A stretch of DNA of 64,000 nt, taken from assembly GCA_019916065.1 (NCBI GenBank), contig CM034243.1, forward strand, positions 29,786,147 to 29,850,146, written 5' to 3'. Position 1 is the first letter of the stretch. The number at the start of each line of letters is the position of its first letter. A program made the position numbers and the translations under genes. This document shows positions 23,827 to 35,900 of the stretch, in pieces. The notes under the pieces are model-generated. The model saw only the letters and a program-made list of their open reading frames with translations. It made no database searches and was not told the DNA's origin. The stretch is from Vitellaria paradoxa. Lineage: Eukaryota > Streptophyta > Magnoliopsida > Ericales > Sapotaceae.

Positions 23827-24646
23827 TGTCACGCCCCGGATTTTCATAACCGAATGCCCAGGAGTGACTTGAAATTTATTTGTTAGGTATAAAAATAAGA
23901 TGATAATAACACGCTGTCACACCCCAGAGTTTTCCTCCAAATTGGGGTTGACCCTTAAGAAAAATTTAAGATAGTCAAAATCCTATGATTTTCCCAAACA
24001 ATATTTATAAGTCATTGGACTGAACCATTTGATGGGATTTCAACTACAGGGCACAAAATAAAGATAGAGAAAAATATTACAGAGCCATCTAAGTGTCCCA
24101 ACCACGCGATTAACATTACATACCAAATAAAAGCAAATTAGGTCTATGCTTAATAATTACAATCATCCAACAATTATTACAGACCAAAAATAAAGTCCTC
24201 CAGCTCTGTGCAGGAAAGAAGAAAAAAATAGATAACTCTTCTGATGGAATATTTAAGAGAAATTAATCTCTTTCCAGCTCATCTTCTGTATTCCTGTGCT
24301 TAATATCTTGAAAAAAATATTCCCACAAGGGGTGAGCTACTAAAGCCCAGTAATCAGAATCTCCTAGGTGCCTTTATGCAGTGGTTGTAATACTACACTG
24401 TATTACATGAATGTATTTAGGTGGCATACTATTTATGCAACAATTAATTCAATAGATTTCAACTGAATAATGTAAATTATACTTACAACGGTTCGATGAA
24501 ACCGTCACCGTAACTACTATTTTACTTACATGTAAAATAGTTAAATACTGATGTGTATACCATAATGAAGTCTGTGTCGCAGTGGTAGGGATCTTAGATT
24601 TAGATCTTCAAGGCCTCGGGATCAAACCCCGTAGCGATACAGGTTT

Positions 24647-24684
<38 letters not shown>

Positions 24685-27511
24685 AAATATTAATCGAGAG
24701 GAATTAAATATAATTAAATAATTCCAACACATCATTCATACATAACAAGAGAGGTTGCTGGTCACAGTAAAATTTTGTAAAGGAGTTTAATCTAAATCCT
24801 CCTAAGATAATCATACTCCTATCCTCCTCTACCCCCAGCCTTGGGAACCAGTGACTTTACGGGCTTAGCATCCAATGCATACCGACGGTGTCACCTACCA
24901 AAAACCTAGCCGTCGCGACCGGCTACCTGACTGGCCAGGTCAGAAGGGAGTATCTCCCAAATAAAATGCATGTTCCCATCTTCATCTAAAAGGCCATTTC
25001 TACCCACCCATCACCCCATTGCCAAAAACAGTTTTAGCACCAAGTGCCTTAATTTCTTCTCACCCTTTTACATTCCAAGGGTACCTTGTATGGAAATCAG
25101 ACATTTTTAATAACAACCGGTAATGTTCCCGGGCGATGAATCAAAAGTGAGATTATTTAGTCACATGCAATATATTTTTAAGCACTTTATCTATATCCAT
25201 ACTTTAATAGTAATTCTCAATAAATCAAAGATTTAACATAGTCATCAATATCATTATCACAAAGGTAGGCACTATATGTAAATTAACAATTAGCAAGTAA
25301 AAAAAAATTTAGAATACAAATTAGTATTTTAGTTAATTGTTTTGACAAGTTTACCGTACCAAATTTGATAAGAATAAAATTATTTCTAATGGTATATTAA
25401 TTAGGCCGAGGTTGGTAGCTTAGTGGGTGGGCGACCCTAATTACGATTTAAAGTCGCAAGTTCGAACCTCATTGGCTGCAAATCTCGGTTTTTGCTCCTT
25501 TTACCTTTTATTTTATTATTTTATGGAATATAATGATAATACATAGCTCTTGGACTTATATTTAATTTTTAGCAAAATTGATAATTTTTATTTTATTCAA
25601 AAAATAATTTAAATAAATTTCCAATCATCATCTTATTTATAACCAAACCCTTATCATAGGTTTTTGGCTTCAAGATATCCACAAATGTCCACAGAATTAT
25701 CCCAATGTTTAGGAAGGTATTAAATGAGTTTCATTAAATTCACTTAATCATAAAAATATAATTATATAACTTGCTAGGTTGACAAAACAATGCCAAAAAT
25801 AAATCAAATTCATTTAAGAAAGACCAAATGAGAAAAGAACAAGTCCATTGTTTCTTTTGGGCATTTTATCAAATACTAGCATTTTAGTTTGAATAAGTCA
25901 TCCAACTATCCATGATGAAACTGATTATCTAAGTCAATTATCATCAATATTAGAGTGTCAAATAATACATAATATCTAGTTTAAAATAATTTCATATCAG
26001 TAGAAATTATTAACATGACAATAACTAATAGAAGGAAATTGGAAATTTAAATAAATCTTTAAACATAATATTCTAAACAAATCCAAACAAGCATCAATTA
26101 AAGCTAAGCAGAATAACAGCTTGAAAGAAAATTCATATAAAATAGAGCAAGACTCCAATATCTATAAACTTTATATCTGTAGAAACTAGACTTCAAGACC
26201 TACAACTTTCATGTTTTACACTTTTTAAAATTTTAAGGTCTAAAGGTACAAAAACAGCTTTGAATTCAGTTTGTCCAGAAAATATAGTTTTACACGTGCT
26301 CAGTATTTTGGGCATAAGTTTTGACTCACAAATTGGATTGATGCAATTCTTTTTGGGTTGAAAAGAAAACTGAAAGGGCTACAACTTTTATGTTTTAGCC
26401 AAAGCTTAATTCCACCGTTTTAGGGGTTAAAAGCACATAAGAAGTTACAAATAGAGAGCTGTCAGCATACTGAGTTACTTCAATCAAAATTTTGGCTTCC
26501 CTACCCCCAATATACGGGTATTTATTTTTATCACAATCAAGTTTCATACTTCAAACCAGAAAATGCATCAAATATATTTTAGGAGATTCATCATCCTACC
26601 TCAATGAAGATATTAATGACCAAGTCTGAGAAGGAAAAATGAGTTAGCTTTGAACACCACCTAAATTGGAAAATTCCAAGCCTTTCTTCTTCCTCCAAGC
26701 AACACCAAATCTTCAGCCTCACTAATTAATAATTTATTATTATTTCTCTCTTATTTTCTTCTCTTTGAAGACACACAATTTATAGGGAGTGCAGAGAAAA
26801 TTATTGGTGGAGAAAAAAATCAACTAAGGTAAGATCATGCCTATACAATTGGTAGCATGATCCAAGAATCATGCTTACTTTTTGACTATCTAACCATATC
26901 ATTTAAGAAAAGCATTGGGGAAGATGTATGGAGGTGGCATGATCCGGGAATCAAGCTAACTTTTTGACAAATTTAAACAATCATGCTAACTTTTTGACAA
27001 TTTAACCAAATGCTTTAAATTATGCTAGCTTTCAAACAAAATGCTTTAAATCTTATTTGCTAAATAATTTGAAAAAGATGCTTTAAAGTCATCAATGTGG
27101 GTCTTCTCTTTGTCCAATTAGTCAAATAATTTTGAAAGATGGTGAGAGTGTATGGAAGATGGAAATGAAGTTGTCGGGAAATAATTTAGAGCAACTATTC
27201 ATGAGTCAATTCATTGAGTGATAAAGTGAGTTGAAATGAGTTGAGGTGAGTCAAAGAAAAGGGTTGACCCATGGGTTAATGGTCTTGGTTTGAACCAAAT
27301 AAGTAATTGGGCTAAGAAGTGTTTGGATAAAAATTTTAGAAATTCTACATTAAACTCCCACATAGGGTGAAATTTAATCTGAAAAATTTTCCAACTAATT
27401 TTTATCATTCCAAAAATTTTCAAATGCTCAATTTTCTAGATTTTTACTATAATAAATATCACTACCACACTTAAATAATTTAATTAAGGAAAAAAAATTT
27501 AGGTTATTACA
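23827..27511 (+). mobile_element. Solo LTR, long gypsy-type (copy 2)
   Basis: 3,685 bp, starting TGTCACGCCCCGG and ending AGGTTATTACA, with perfect 5-bp TSD GCAGT (23,822-23,826 and 27,512-27,516). A few percent different from solo LTR copy 1 by eye. The A2 unit has the same surroundings with a single GCAGT (44,377-44,381) and no LTR, which proves insertion after, or independently of, the A1/A2 duplication. It carries the same two tRNA-like stretches (24,567-24,680 and 25,406-25,488). Confidence 0.92.
25406..25488 (+). repeat. 83-base tRNA-like fold inside solo LTR copy 2
   Basis: Counterpart of 11,620-11,702. The B-box-like part here reads AGTTCGAACCTC, closer to the canonical GGTTCGANNCC than copy 1. 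The 5' stem has one change (CCGAGGTT) that still allows G-T pairing with AATCTCGG. Confidence 0.45.
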
Positions 27512-27752
27512 GCAGTGAAAAATGAAAGGTTGAGATTTTTTTACACTTAATCCAATGGTTATAATTTATTTTAATTAAATTTATTTTCAAAATAAAAATA
27601 AAAGTTTAAAAATTTTGATTGGAGCACAATTAATGCGGAATATTAAAGATCATGTGTCATTAAAGTGTAAAGAAATCTTAGCCATTCGTTACTCCACTAC
27701 AGCCCTTGCAGTGAATTTTTTCACTGCAGTCCCCTTAAACCCACTATAAATA

Positions 27753-27997
27753 GGGTTCTAGGGGGCTGCAGTGGATCAATTAACGGTCAGGATATAATCA
27801 TATCAAATCTAATAATCTTAATTCAATGTAATAAAATTAAATTCAAAATAAAAATAAAAGTTAAACAAAATCTGATTAGAAGATCATTAATGAAAAATAT
27901 GAAAAGACACATCATATTAAAATATAATTACATCCTAATCATTAATTGACCCACTACAACCCTGCAGTGAATTCTCACACTGCAACCCTTGGAACCC
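27753..27997. mobile_element. Foldback MITE M3 of unit A1
   Basis: Left end GGGTTCTAGGGGGCTGCAG, right end CTTGGAACCC, flanked by ACTATAAATA (27,743-27,752) and CTATAAATA-type sequence (TATAAATA at 27,998-28,005). Compared with M3 of A2 it lacks about 30 bases within the left arm. Both arms carry a gg(t/a)(t/c)aggatataat word that M1 and M2 lack, so M3 is a separate insertion, not a tandem copy of M1 or M2. Confidence 0.75.
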
Positions 27998-28140
27998 TAT
28001 AAATACGTCCCCTCCCTCACCCATTTCTTAACACAGCAATCCCAACAAGAACTATTATTGTTATTTAATGCATTAGTTTAGATTATTATTGTTATTTCTG
28101 TCGACTAATTGTTTTTGAAACCCTCTGCTATAAATGCATT
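27998..28140 (+). promoter_or_regulatory. Orphan JIP-type promoter and leader (A1)
   Basis: TATAAATA at 27,998-28,005 is followed by cgtcccctccctcaccc, atttcttaacacagcaatcc and caacaagaacta. This matches the copy 3 promoter and leader (50,898-50,956) base for base apart from a few changes. A second promoter-like block follows (tttttgaaaccctct with TATAAATG at 28,129-28,136). No JIP coding sequence follows in the next kilobases. Confidence 0.75.
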
Positions 28141-29159
28141 GGGAAATAGAAATGATTATTTTATAGCTTGAGTTTGGATCGGAGTAAAAATTACTTAATT
28201 ATTAAGTAATATGAAAGATTATTTTTATTAGCTTTTGAGAAGCTCAAAATAGAAATTTAAAAAAAAAATCCAGGGATAAAATAATTATTTTATAGTTCTG
28301 GTTTGAATCTAGTTTGAAAATAAGATTAAGGGGTAAAATGGTCATTTTACAATTCCAAGAAAGTAATTAAGAAATTTTTTTTATTACAAAGTAATTGCTT
28401 GCCTTTTATTTTTATTTTTTTCAGTTTCTTGATCAAATTTTAATTCCAATGGAATAATTATTCTATCACTTAAATTGTGGAATGATTTTTCCCACCCAAC
28501 GTGTGAATGGCTATTTACATGTAATAGTATTCTAACTTAAGTTTTTGATACCAAATATGAGAATAGGTTAAAGTAGAAATGGATTCCATTTCATCCTATT
28601 CTATTATCATGTGTCAAACATAACTTGAGAATCTTAAATATTGTCGGGTAAATTACACTTACTTTCTCTTAACATTTGGTTAATTACATTACTACCCACA
28701 CCATTCAAAAGTTATTCATGCTTCTCTTATTTTGAAATATTTTTAATATAAATATATTTTTTTCGATAAAATCAGCCATTAAAACTTAACAAAAAATGCC
28801 AAAATAGTCAAAATTTTAGATATTTTTCCTATTTGATCCCTCACTCACACATATTCGTCAATTTTCTTTACAAAAATTCTCAAAGTTTTTTTTTTTATTT
28901 TCGCTTACATTTTATTTATTTTTGAAAATTTTTGTAAAGAAAGCTAATGAATATGTGAGACAAGGAGGCATAAAATAGAAAAAAAAACATGTAAAATTTT
29001 GACTATTCTGACTTTTTTGTTAAGTTTTAATGGTTGATTTTATTAGAAAATAAATCAACGTTAATAACATTTCTAAATAAGGGAAATAAGTATAATTTTA
29101 AAATATTGTGGATATAAATGTAATTACTCAAATACTAAGGGGGATGTTGGCGTAATTTA

Positions 29160-29560
29160 CCCAATATTGTTAGTTAGCTCGCAAGCATGTGAAATTCCAA
29201 TGAATCAAAAGCTCATTTGAGATTATTTTGAGGACCCAACCGACAGCAGAAATATCAACGAAGACGTATAGCAGGCTAGCTGTAGTAGTCCCAGGGGCAT
29301 GCAAATGCATGCCATATGACGGAACCCACACCAATTTCGATGACATATGCTATTCATGATCTTCTTACGTCGAAAGGCTATTATATGGTGACATACGTAC
29401 TGTTTCTTCTTCACTGGACCATGCATCAAGCTGTCTTGTCTTTACTGTTTCAATAAGTTGTTGAAAAGTGAAGAGCTGTCCTCTCTCTGTTTTCACATGG
29501 GTCAACCAACATGCATCAACTACGTGCCCAGAGAATTACAATTGCCCATTTATATATACA
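29160..29560. repeat. Module copy at the right part of A1
   Basis: gctcgcaagca through catgccatatgacgg, then ttcttcactggaccatgca and cctctctctgttttcacatgg. Five ttcttcactgga copies exist in the window (about 18,185, 29,405, 38,855, 46,285, 47,780). A minus-strand open frame of 68 codons crosses it and is also open in the 46.1 kb copy, but it has no recognisable product. Confidence 0.65.
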
Positions 29561-30310
29561 TATATGAACAAGTCTATAGTAAAGCACTAAGTTTTTTTTT
29601 TTTTTTTTTTTCCCCTTGGTATCATACTAAACTTTTAATTGTGACCATTGGATGACTTAAATGACATCTTCACTTTTCATTTTAATATATTAAAAAAAAA
29701 GGAAGAAGAATAAAAATGGGTTTAGATGAAAAAGAGAGAAGTTAATTAATTTTTGATCAAATAATGGTAAATATGGTCATAAATACGGATAATTTTGATT
29801 CTTTCAATGGTAAGTTGGTGATATTGGTTGTTAACAGAGGGAAAAAAGAAATATAAATTCGGTAGTTGAGGTGTTGCTTTTCAATTACCATTGCTGTACC
29901 TGCATTAAATTAAATGGGGATGAAGGTAGTTGAGGTGTTGCTTAATTTCAATTAGTAATAGGGGTGCAAAGGAGTGGGGTATTCGTATTACTATTAACAA
30001 ACCTATTGTTTTTCACTTACTAGTGCTCTTCTAATCGGTTTGCTTTTTAGTTAAAATCTCAAATTCATTCCATCTCAAATTTGTCAAATTCGTCCCAAAC
30101 TCACCAAATCTGATTAAAGATGACTGGTTTGATATGCGAAATCCGCATTAACAAACCCATTAAACATCCTATTTGAAATAAAAATAAAAAATTAATAATA
30201 TTTAATTGTAAAATTTATATAGACACTCAAAAAAATCTTTAACTACAATAACTTACAAACAATACTGTAATAAAAAATTCATCACATAAATATAACTTTC
30301 GCAACATTAA

Positions 30311-30640
30311 TATGGCACTTAGTTCGTATTTTATTTTTTATTTTCTATTTTTATATTCTATTTCCTGTTTCATATGTTTTATGTTTTGAAAATCTTAAAA
30401 TAAGTAAAACAAAAAATGCTGTTGGTTTAACATTTTTTCATTCCCATGTTTTGAGATTTTCCTTATTTTGGATTAAAAGTACTCAAAATAACTTTTTGTT
30501 ATTTTGCATTCGAAGTGTAAACTGATTTTTTATTTTCTAAAATAGATTTTAAAAATACAAATGATCAAATATATTTTAAACTATTTTTTTATTTTTAAAA
30601 AACGTAAAATAAAAACATTTGTAATTTGGGATGAGCGTAT
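30311..30640. repeat. Foldback-type fragment after A1
   Basis: Starts tggcacttagttcgtatttt and is rich in attttttattttct. It resembles the repeats at 16.9 and 17.9 kb. It marks where collinearity with A2 stops. Confidence 0.45.
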
Positions 30641-30769
30641 ATCTACTTATCTATTATCTATAACTATTATAAATTAAATGCCGAAACTTGTGGATCTAAT
30701 CTTTTTATGAAGAGACAATTTTCGTCAAACTCTTTTATGGAAACTGTTTACAACCATTTTTTCAAGGTA

Positions 30770-31420
30770 ACTACTCATAACATTATCACGAAAAATTTTA
30801 AATTCTCTCCAAAACTAGGTTTCATAATAAACTTTCTAACAAACTAATAAACTTTTCTAAAAAAAAATGAAACACTTTTCTCCAAAACCAGATTTCATAA
30901 TAAACTTCTTGACAAATTGATAAACTTTTCTCAAAAAGATGAACACTTTTTCTGATAACCTGATAAACAGGTCTCAAATATGATAATTTCATAACATTAT
31001 CACGAGGAATTTCAAATTCTCTCAAAAACTAAATTTCATAATAAACTGACTGAAAAACTAATAAACTTTTCTAAAAAAGATGAAACACTTTTCTCCAAAA
31101 CTAAATTCATAATAAACTTCCTAACAAATTGATAAAATTTTCTCAAAAACATGAAACACTTTTTTGATAACCTGATAAATAATTCTCAAATATAATAGCG
31201 TTCTGAATTATTTTTTTCAAGTAACCGTTCATAATATTATCACGAAAAATTTCGAATTCTTTCCGAAACTAATGAAACACTTTCAAACTAAACGACAAAC
31301 ACTTTTTAAATATGATGACTATCCTAAGATAAAAAATATGATGACTATCTCAAGATGGAAAAATGAAATACTTTTCAAAGATGATGACTATCTTAAGATG
31401 AAAAAATGATGACCACCATT
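30770..31420. repeat. Minisatellite-like tandem repeats
   Basis: The words cataacattatcacga, ttctctc(c/a)aaaact and tttcataataaactt recur with a period of about 214-240 bases (cattat at 30,781, 30,995 and 31,235), with a shorter sub-repeat around gaaacacttttct. From about 31,310 a second short repeat (atgatgactatc, ctaagat) runs about three times. It ends about 70 bases before the LARD-type element. Confidence 0.7.
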
Positions 31421-31491
31421 GTCATATGGATGGTTCATCGGAGGTCTCTCGAGGAGGTAATTTCCGGCATATTTTCATTCTCTATCATATT

Positions 31492-32005
31492 TGTGAGGCA
31501 TAAAATTAGCTTGGCCAACCACAAGAGTGGTCTGCCGACTACAGATTGCACCCCCCCGAACAGGGGTTATATTCTAGTTAAATTGGAATTAAATAGTTTG
31601 CTAGTTACATTGTATAACTTTATGTAATACACTACCACACGGCTCCCGAATCTTACATCATCTAGCATTTAATGTTAACCACTCACCTCCACTTTAAGTC
31701 ACATCAAAATAAAGTGATAGTCAAATCAACAGAAAGCTAGACAGACACTCCATCTATAAATACCAAAAACCAAGACAGCATAAGGGTTCTTCTTTCGGCT
31801 TCTTTTTCTCGGACCTTCTTCTCTCTCTCTCTCCGTTTACATGAGATTATTATTTGTACAATTTACTGACTTAAGTATCGGAGTGTCCTTGGTCGGGGAC
31901 CAACTCCGACCGCTTTATTTCACTAATTTCTAGCTTGCAGGCAATCTCCATGGATAAGGGAGAGAAGGGATCAACGGAGAAGAGGATAAAAATTATTGCC
32001 GAACA
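31492..32005 (+). repeat. 5' LTR of the LARD-like element
   Basis: Starts TGTGAGGCATAAAA and ends TTGCCGAACA, 514 bp. TATAAATA at 31,755-31,762 gives a probable promoter. A ctctctctctct run and ggttcttctttcggc follow in the likely R/U5 part. Confidence 0.88.
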
Positions 32006-32027
32006 TTTGGCGCCCACCGTGGGGCTC
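32006..32027 (+). other. Primer-binding site of the LARD-like element
   Basis: TTTGGCGCCCACCGTGGGG follows the LTR without a gap. TGG at its start is the complement of a tRNA CCA end, and this sequence type is widespread in plant gypsy elements. I do not assign the tRNA species. It indicates that the helper element is gypsy, not copia. Confidence 0.75.
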
Positions 32028-32799
32028 GTATTTGTGCCCATGTAATAGATCTATAAAGATTGACTCTCTTTGTCACTACTGTAAGCATTTCTTTAATTGC
32101 CGTTAGAAGCATCTTTTCTACAACTAGCAAAAGCATCTCTTCTATTGTTGCGGGAGCACTTATTCAGTTTAGTATCACCGGAGGCATTATTCAACCACTG
32201 GGGGCATGATTCAACTTTTTGGGAGCTTTCTTGCCCACAATGAACAGATACGATCTTTCTATTTATATATTTCTCTTTATTTATTTATTTTTGACAAGTC
32301 TTGTTAAAATCTGTACTCTTTATTTAGTTATGTTCAAATTTCCTGTATTTTCTTTATTTTGGTTGTTATGTTGCCTTTAGTACATGATTTCTGTTGAAGC
32401 ATCAACTCATATCCATAAGCTCGAGCAAAATCTCAGCAGAGCAAAGTCCACCGAATATATATATATATATATGTATTCTTCTGAATGGTACTTCTAACAT
32501 TCGTGAGCCATTGCAGTTCCTTTACGCAAATTCCTCAATTACCTGAGCTTCCGGGCAATCACCGAACAAATATATTATTCTCGGAGTAGTCCCGAACTTC
32601 CAGGGTTCATGACCAATATTCCTATATAAATTCCTTATATTCTTATATTCTTGTTTCCTAAACACTTTGAGTGAAAACGTCAACTCCTTAAGCAACTTTA
32701 AAGAAGAAGTTGAAGTGCAAAGCTCTGCACTGCTATTTAGAAAATTTGCCGACCAAGGTGACTTACTTCTTGGGTAAAGCACCGTATTCCAGAGTTCCC

Positions 32800-32937
32800 G
32801 AGCACTCCAATTAGTTATTGAGCTTGCCGAGCACTCCGATCAAAAAGTCTAGGCTTACCGAGCAATGTTTCCTTGTGCTGAGCAATGTTTCAGATGAAGA
32901 CACGTGGAGTTAAAAAGCAACAACAGCAACATGGGTT

Positions 32938-32968
<31 letters not shown>

Positions 32969-35900
32969 TATTATGCACAGTTTTGGTTCTGTTCTCCAGT
33001 TAAGATGTCTACTAACAAATTTAAAGCTCATTGCCGAGCAGTTATTTAACCATTTGGGAGGCTGGAAGATTAGTTTCTTGATTGGTTAATGAGGAATGAA
33101 CTACATGTCCATGAGAAAGTTATGTGTTTCAACTTTAAATTGTGAAAGTCATTCTCATGGGAATACGAATTGCACCACTGCAACTTTTCTACTGAAAGTC
33201 ATCCTCATGGGAACTGTGAAAGTCATCCTCATATTCATATTCTATTTTTCTAGTCTTCATATTTGCTTCTTGAAATTGTTTATTTTTTGAGTAAATCTAA
33301 CCTTTGAACAGGTATTTTTTCGGATAATATTTATCCGAAGGCAAAGCTTTAATTCTGAGTAAATCTTTATGTCCTAGCAAGGTAATTCAGTACTATTTGC
33401 TTCCCGAGCAACAGTAGTTGCTCTCCAAAACAACATTATTTCCAAGAAAGGAATACTTGTACCGAGCAAAGATCAATCTCCTTCCAAGGATTGAACAACT
33501 TACACGAAGTTGAGTCGCTCTTATACAGCCAAACTTTCCATACAAAGCCAAACAGCTAACCCATTGTCTTGTTGATCAAGCAACGACTATGCCGAACAGG
33601 AGAACATCTAATTTTTTTTTACAATACCTATCTTCTTTATCAAGTGACAGAAGCAAGCTTACCGAACGGCATCGTATATTCCCGTTGTTTCATTGGAGCA
33701 CCAATATAAATTGCCGAGCATCCATTAAAAGGCTTATCTTAGCTATTTTATTTATTCTGATTTGCATTCCTTGATAGACTATCTTTTTACTACTTTGCAT
33801 TCGGATTAGTCCGTTCTACCAAACAAAAGGGGCGGCCATTTGCTAGTAATATTATATGGAGCTGGATGTTACAAGCTAACGTGTAGCTATTGTTGTTGGA
33901 GCCTTATTTGGTGAGTCCTCCGAGCAACAACAATTCTTTACATGCTGAACAGCAATGTCGAGCAATACCGTTTGCCAAAACAGTAACTACAGGCCAAGCA
34001 GCAAATTGATTGCCGAACTACTACCCAAATTTATTGCTATACATCAATTTTACATAAGCTCTCCTGTCGAGCATAATATATATGTTTAAGTAAGTGAGAC
34101 CAAGGTTTGATCAGGTATGGCCCCTCGAACATGATAGGACTTTAAATTTCCTTACCCAGCACAATTTCTTATTGGGTTTGAATTATCCGAGCATCAACTA
34201 TATGACGTGTTCTGCTTTGCTTTCTTTTAAACATAGTTATAAGTTTAATTCTATTTTATTTGAAGTTAGCATATATATTAGTCGACTAAGAATCCTACAT
34301 TTTTATCCGAGCATTGTTGGCTTACTTGTATGCATACAGTATTGCCAAGCAAGATGTCTATGCTAATTGAGTCATTGAGCATAACCAGAACCTACATCTA
34401 AGACGGAGTATTTAATTGTTAGCTGAACAATTTGTATGAGGTTGAGCAGTTCTTATGCAGGAGTATCTTTCTTACTACTTTGTTGTCGAGCAAAAGTATA
34501 TCTAATGTAGGTATTATTCAATTATTTGTTATTGGTGAAAGTTTTTGCAGAAAAGCATTACAGATAAGGCATTTCAATAAAAGAAATTACTCTACTTTCA
34601 GAGACATGCACAAAATTAAAGAATTATCGAAAGGAGCCACGCTCGATTTTCCGAACGTTGGTACAGAAAGGGAGCCACATCCCCTTGGGGTGTCGGTTTG
34701 GCCCCGGTTTATTGACTGACCGAGTTTCTCTTTAGACTGGGATTCAGTTCCTCGGTTTATTGAAAAGGATTATCAGAAAAGAGCCATGCTCGGTTTTCCG
34801 AACGTTAGTACAGAAAGGGAGCCACATCCCCTTAGGGTGTCGGTTCGGCCTTAGTTTATTGACTGACCAGGTTTCTCTTTAGACTGGGATTCAGTTCCTC
34901 AGTTTATTGAAAAGGATTATCAGAAAGGAGCCACGCTTGGTTTTCCGAACATTGGTACAGAAAGGGAGCCACATCCCCTTGGGGTGTCGGTTCAGCCCCG
35001 GTTTATTGACTGACTGGGTTTCTCTCTAAACCAAGTTTCGGTTCCTTGGTTTATTGAAAATGATTATCAGAAAACTCTCTATGAAAGTACAACTTTGGTA
35101 CAGAAAGAAAAAGCTTTCAAAAAGAAAAAGCTCCCAAAAAGCCAAAGCTACCAAAAAGCCAAAGCTCTCAAGAAGCAAAAGCTATCATTAAGGAAGCTTG
35201 CCATTGCACAAAAAGCAAAGCACTCACATTCATATAATAATTAAAAGTAGCCGACCTCACAAAGTTAAGTTTATCTCAGAAAGCCAGTTCCCGAGCATAT
35301 TTTTGGCTCGGTTTATCTCAGAAAGCTGGTTCTCGAGCATATTTTGGCTCAGTTCATCTCGGAAAGTTAATTCTCGAGCATGTTCAAGCTCGAATCATCT
35401 CAGAAAGCATATTATCAAGCGTTTTATGGCATGTTTCAATTCAAAAGATTATCCACAAGCAAGACATGGTAAGGATTCAATTCGTAAGCTTACTCCCGAG
35501 CACATTCTGGTTGGGTTATCTACAAAAGCTAACTCCCGAGATCAATCTAGCTCGGTTCATCTAAGAAGGCTTATTCCCGACCATATTAAGGTCAGGTTAT
35601 CAACAAAAGCATGTCCCCAAGGTTGTTCTGACAGTTCATTTTAGAAAGCAAAGTCCCAACCAAATTCTGGTTGGGTTATCTATAAAAGCCAGTTCACCAG
35701 TCTATTTTGGTTAATTTCACTTCAAAAAGTATATTCTGGTTAATTTATATTTGAAAAGCACATTCTTCTAGCTAGGTTCATTTCAGAAAGCTAATTCCTG
35801 AGCATGTTTTGGCTCGAGTCATCTCAAAAAGTATATGCCCAAGGTTGCTCTAACTCGGTTAATTTTAGAAAGCTATGTCTCAACCTTATTCAGGTATGGT

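Larger units (their letters stand above)
23780..27742. mobile_element. Foldback MITE M2 of unit A1, split by a solo LTR
   Basis: Left end GGGTTTAAGGAGGC, right end CCCCTTAAACCC, bounded on both sides by ACTATAAATA (23,770-23,779 and 27,743-27,752). The solo LTR 23,827-27,511 and one TSD copy sit 47 bases into the left inverted repeat. Without them the element is about 273 bp, like M2 of A2 (44,335-44,597). Near the right end TGCAGTGAA and TTCACTGCA form a perfect local hairpin with a TTTT loop (27,707-27,728). Confidence 0.8.
18165..30310 (+). repeat. Segmental duplication unit A1
   Basis: Collinear, direct-orientation match to 38,838-48,710 (A2) from the gtgaagacgtactctttctt segment to about the ataactttcgcaac point. 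Without the solo LTR and its TSD the unit is about 8.45 kb. Order inside: ttcttcactgga module, a tandem pair of about 0.65 kb, a 2.6 kb-spaced internal duplication, an MDQ-type fragment on the minus strand, three foldback MITEs in a JIP-type promoter (one containing the solo LTR), a JIP leader relic, and a second copy of the module. Outside those entries I see no genes; minus-strand open frames such as the one at 29,223-29,429 are kept in A2 only because the copies are recent. Confidence 0.9.

Noticed and set aside
10049..27511. The two 3.6 kb matching segments as the paired LTRs of one 17 kb gypsy element
   Set aside because: Each segment has its own different perfect TSD (CTTCA and GCAGT), and the sequence between them contains unrelated duplicated DNA and no gag-pol. 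They are two solo LTRs.
29223..29429. 68-codon minus-strand open frame conserved with 46,102-46,308
   Set aside because: The two copies belong to a recent segmental duplication, so conservation is expected without selection. The other module copies (17.6 and 47.5 kb) are not open in the same way.
34622..35065. CRISPR-like or centromeric array
   Set aside because: Three directly adjacent 147-bp units without unique spacers, inside a plant LTR element. It is a simple tandem repeat.
35198..35644. 148-codon open frame in the LARD-like element
   Set aside because: It is made of degenerate 60-70 base repeats, has a repetitive low-information sequence and matches no element protein.
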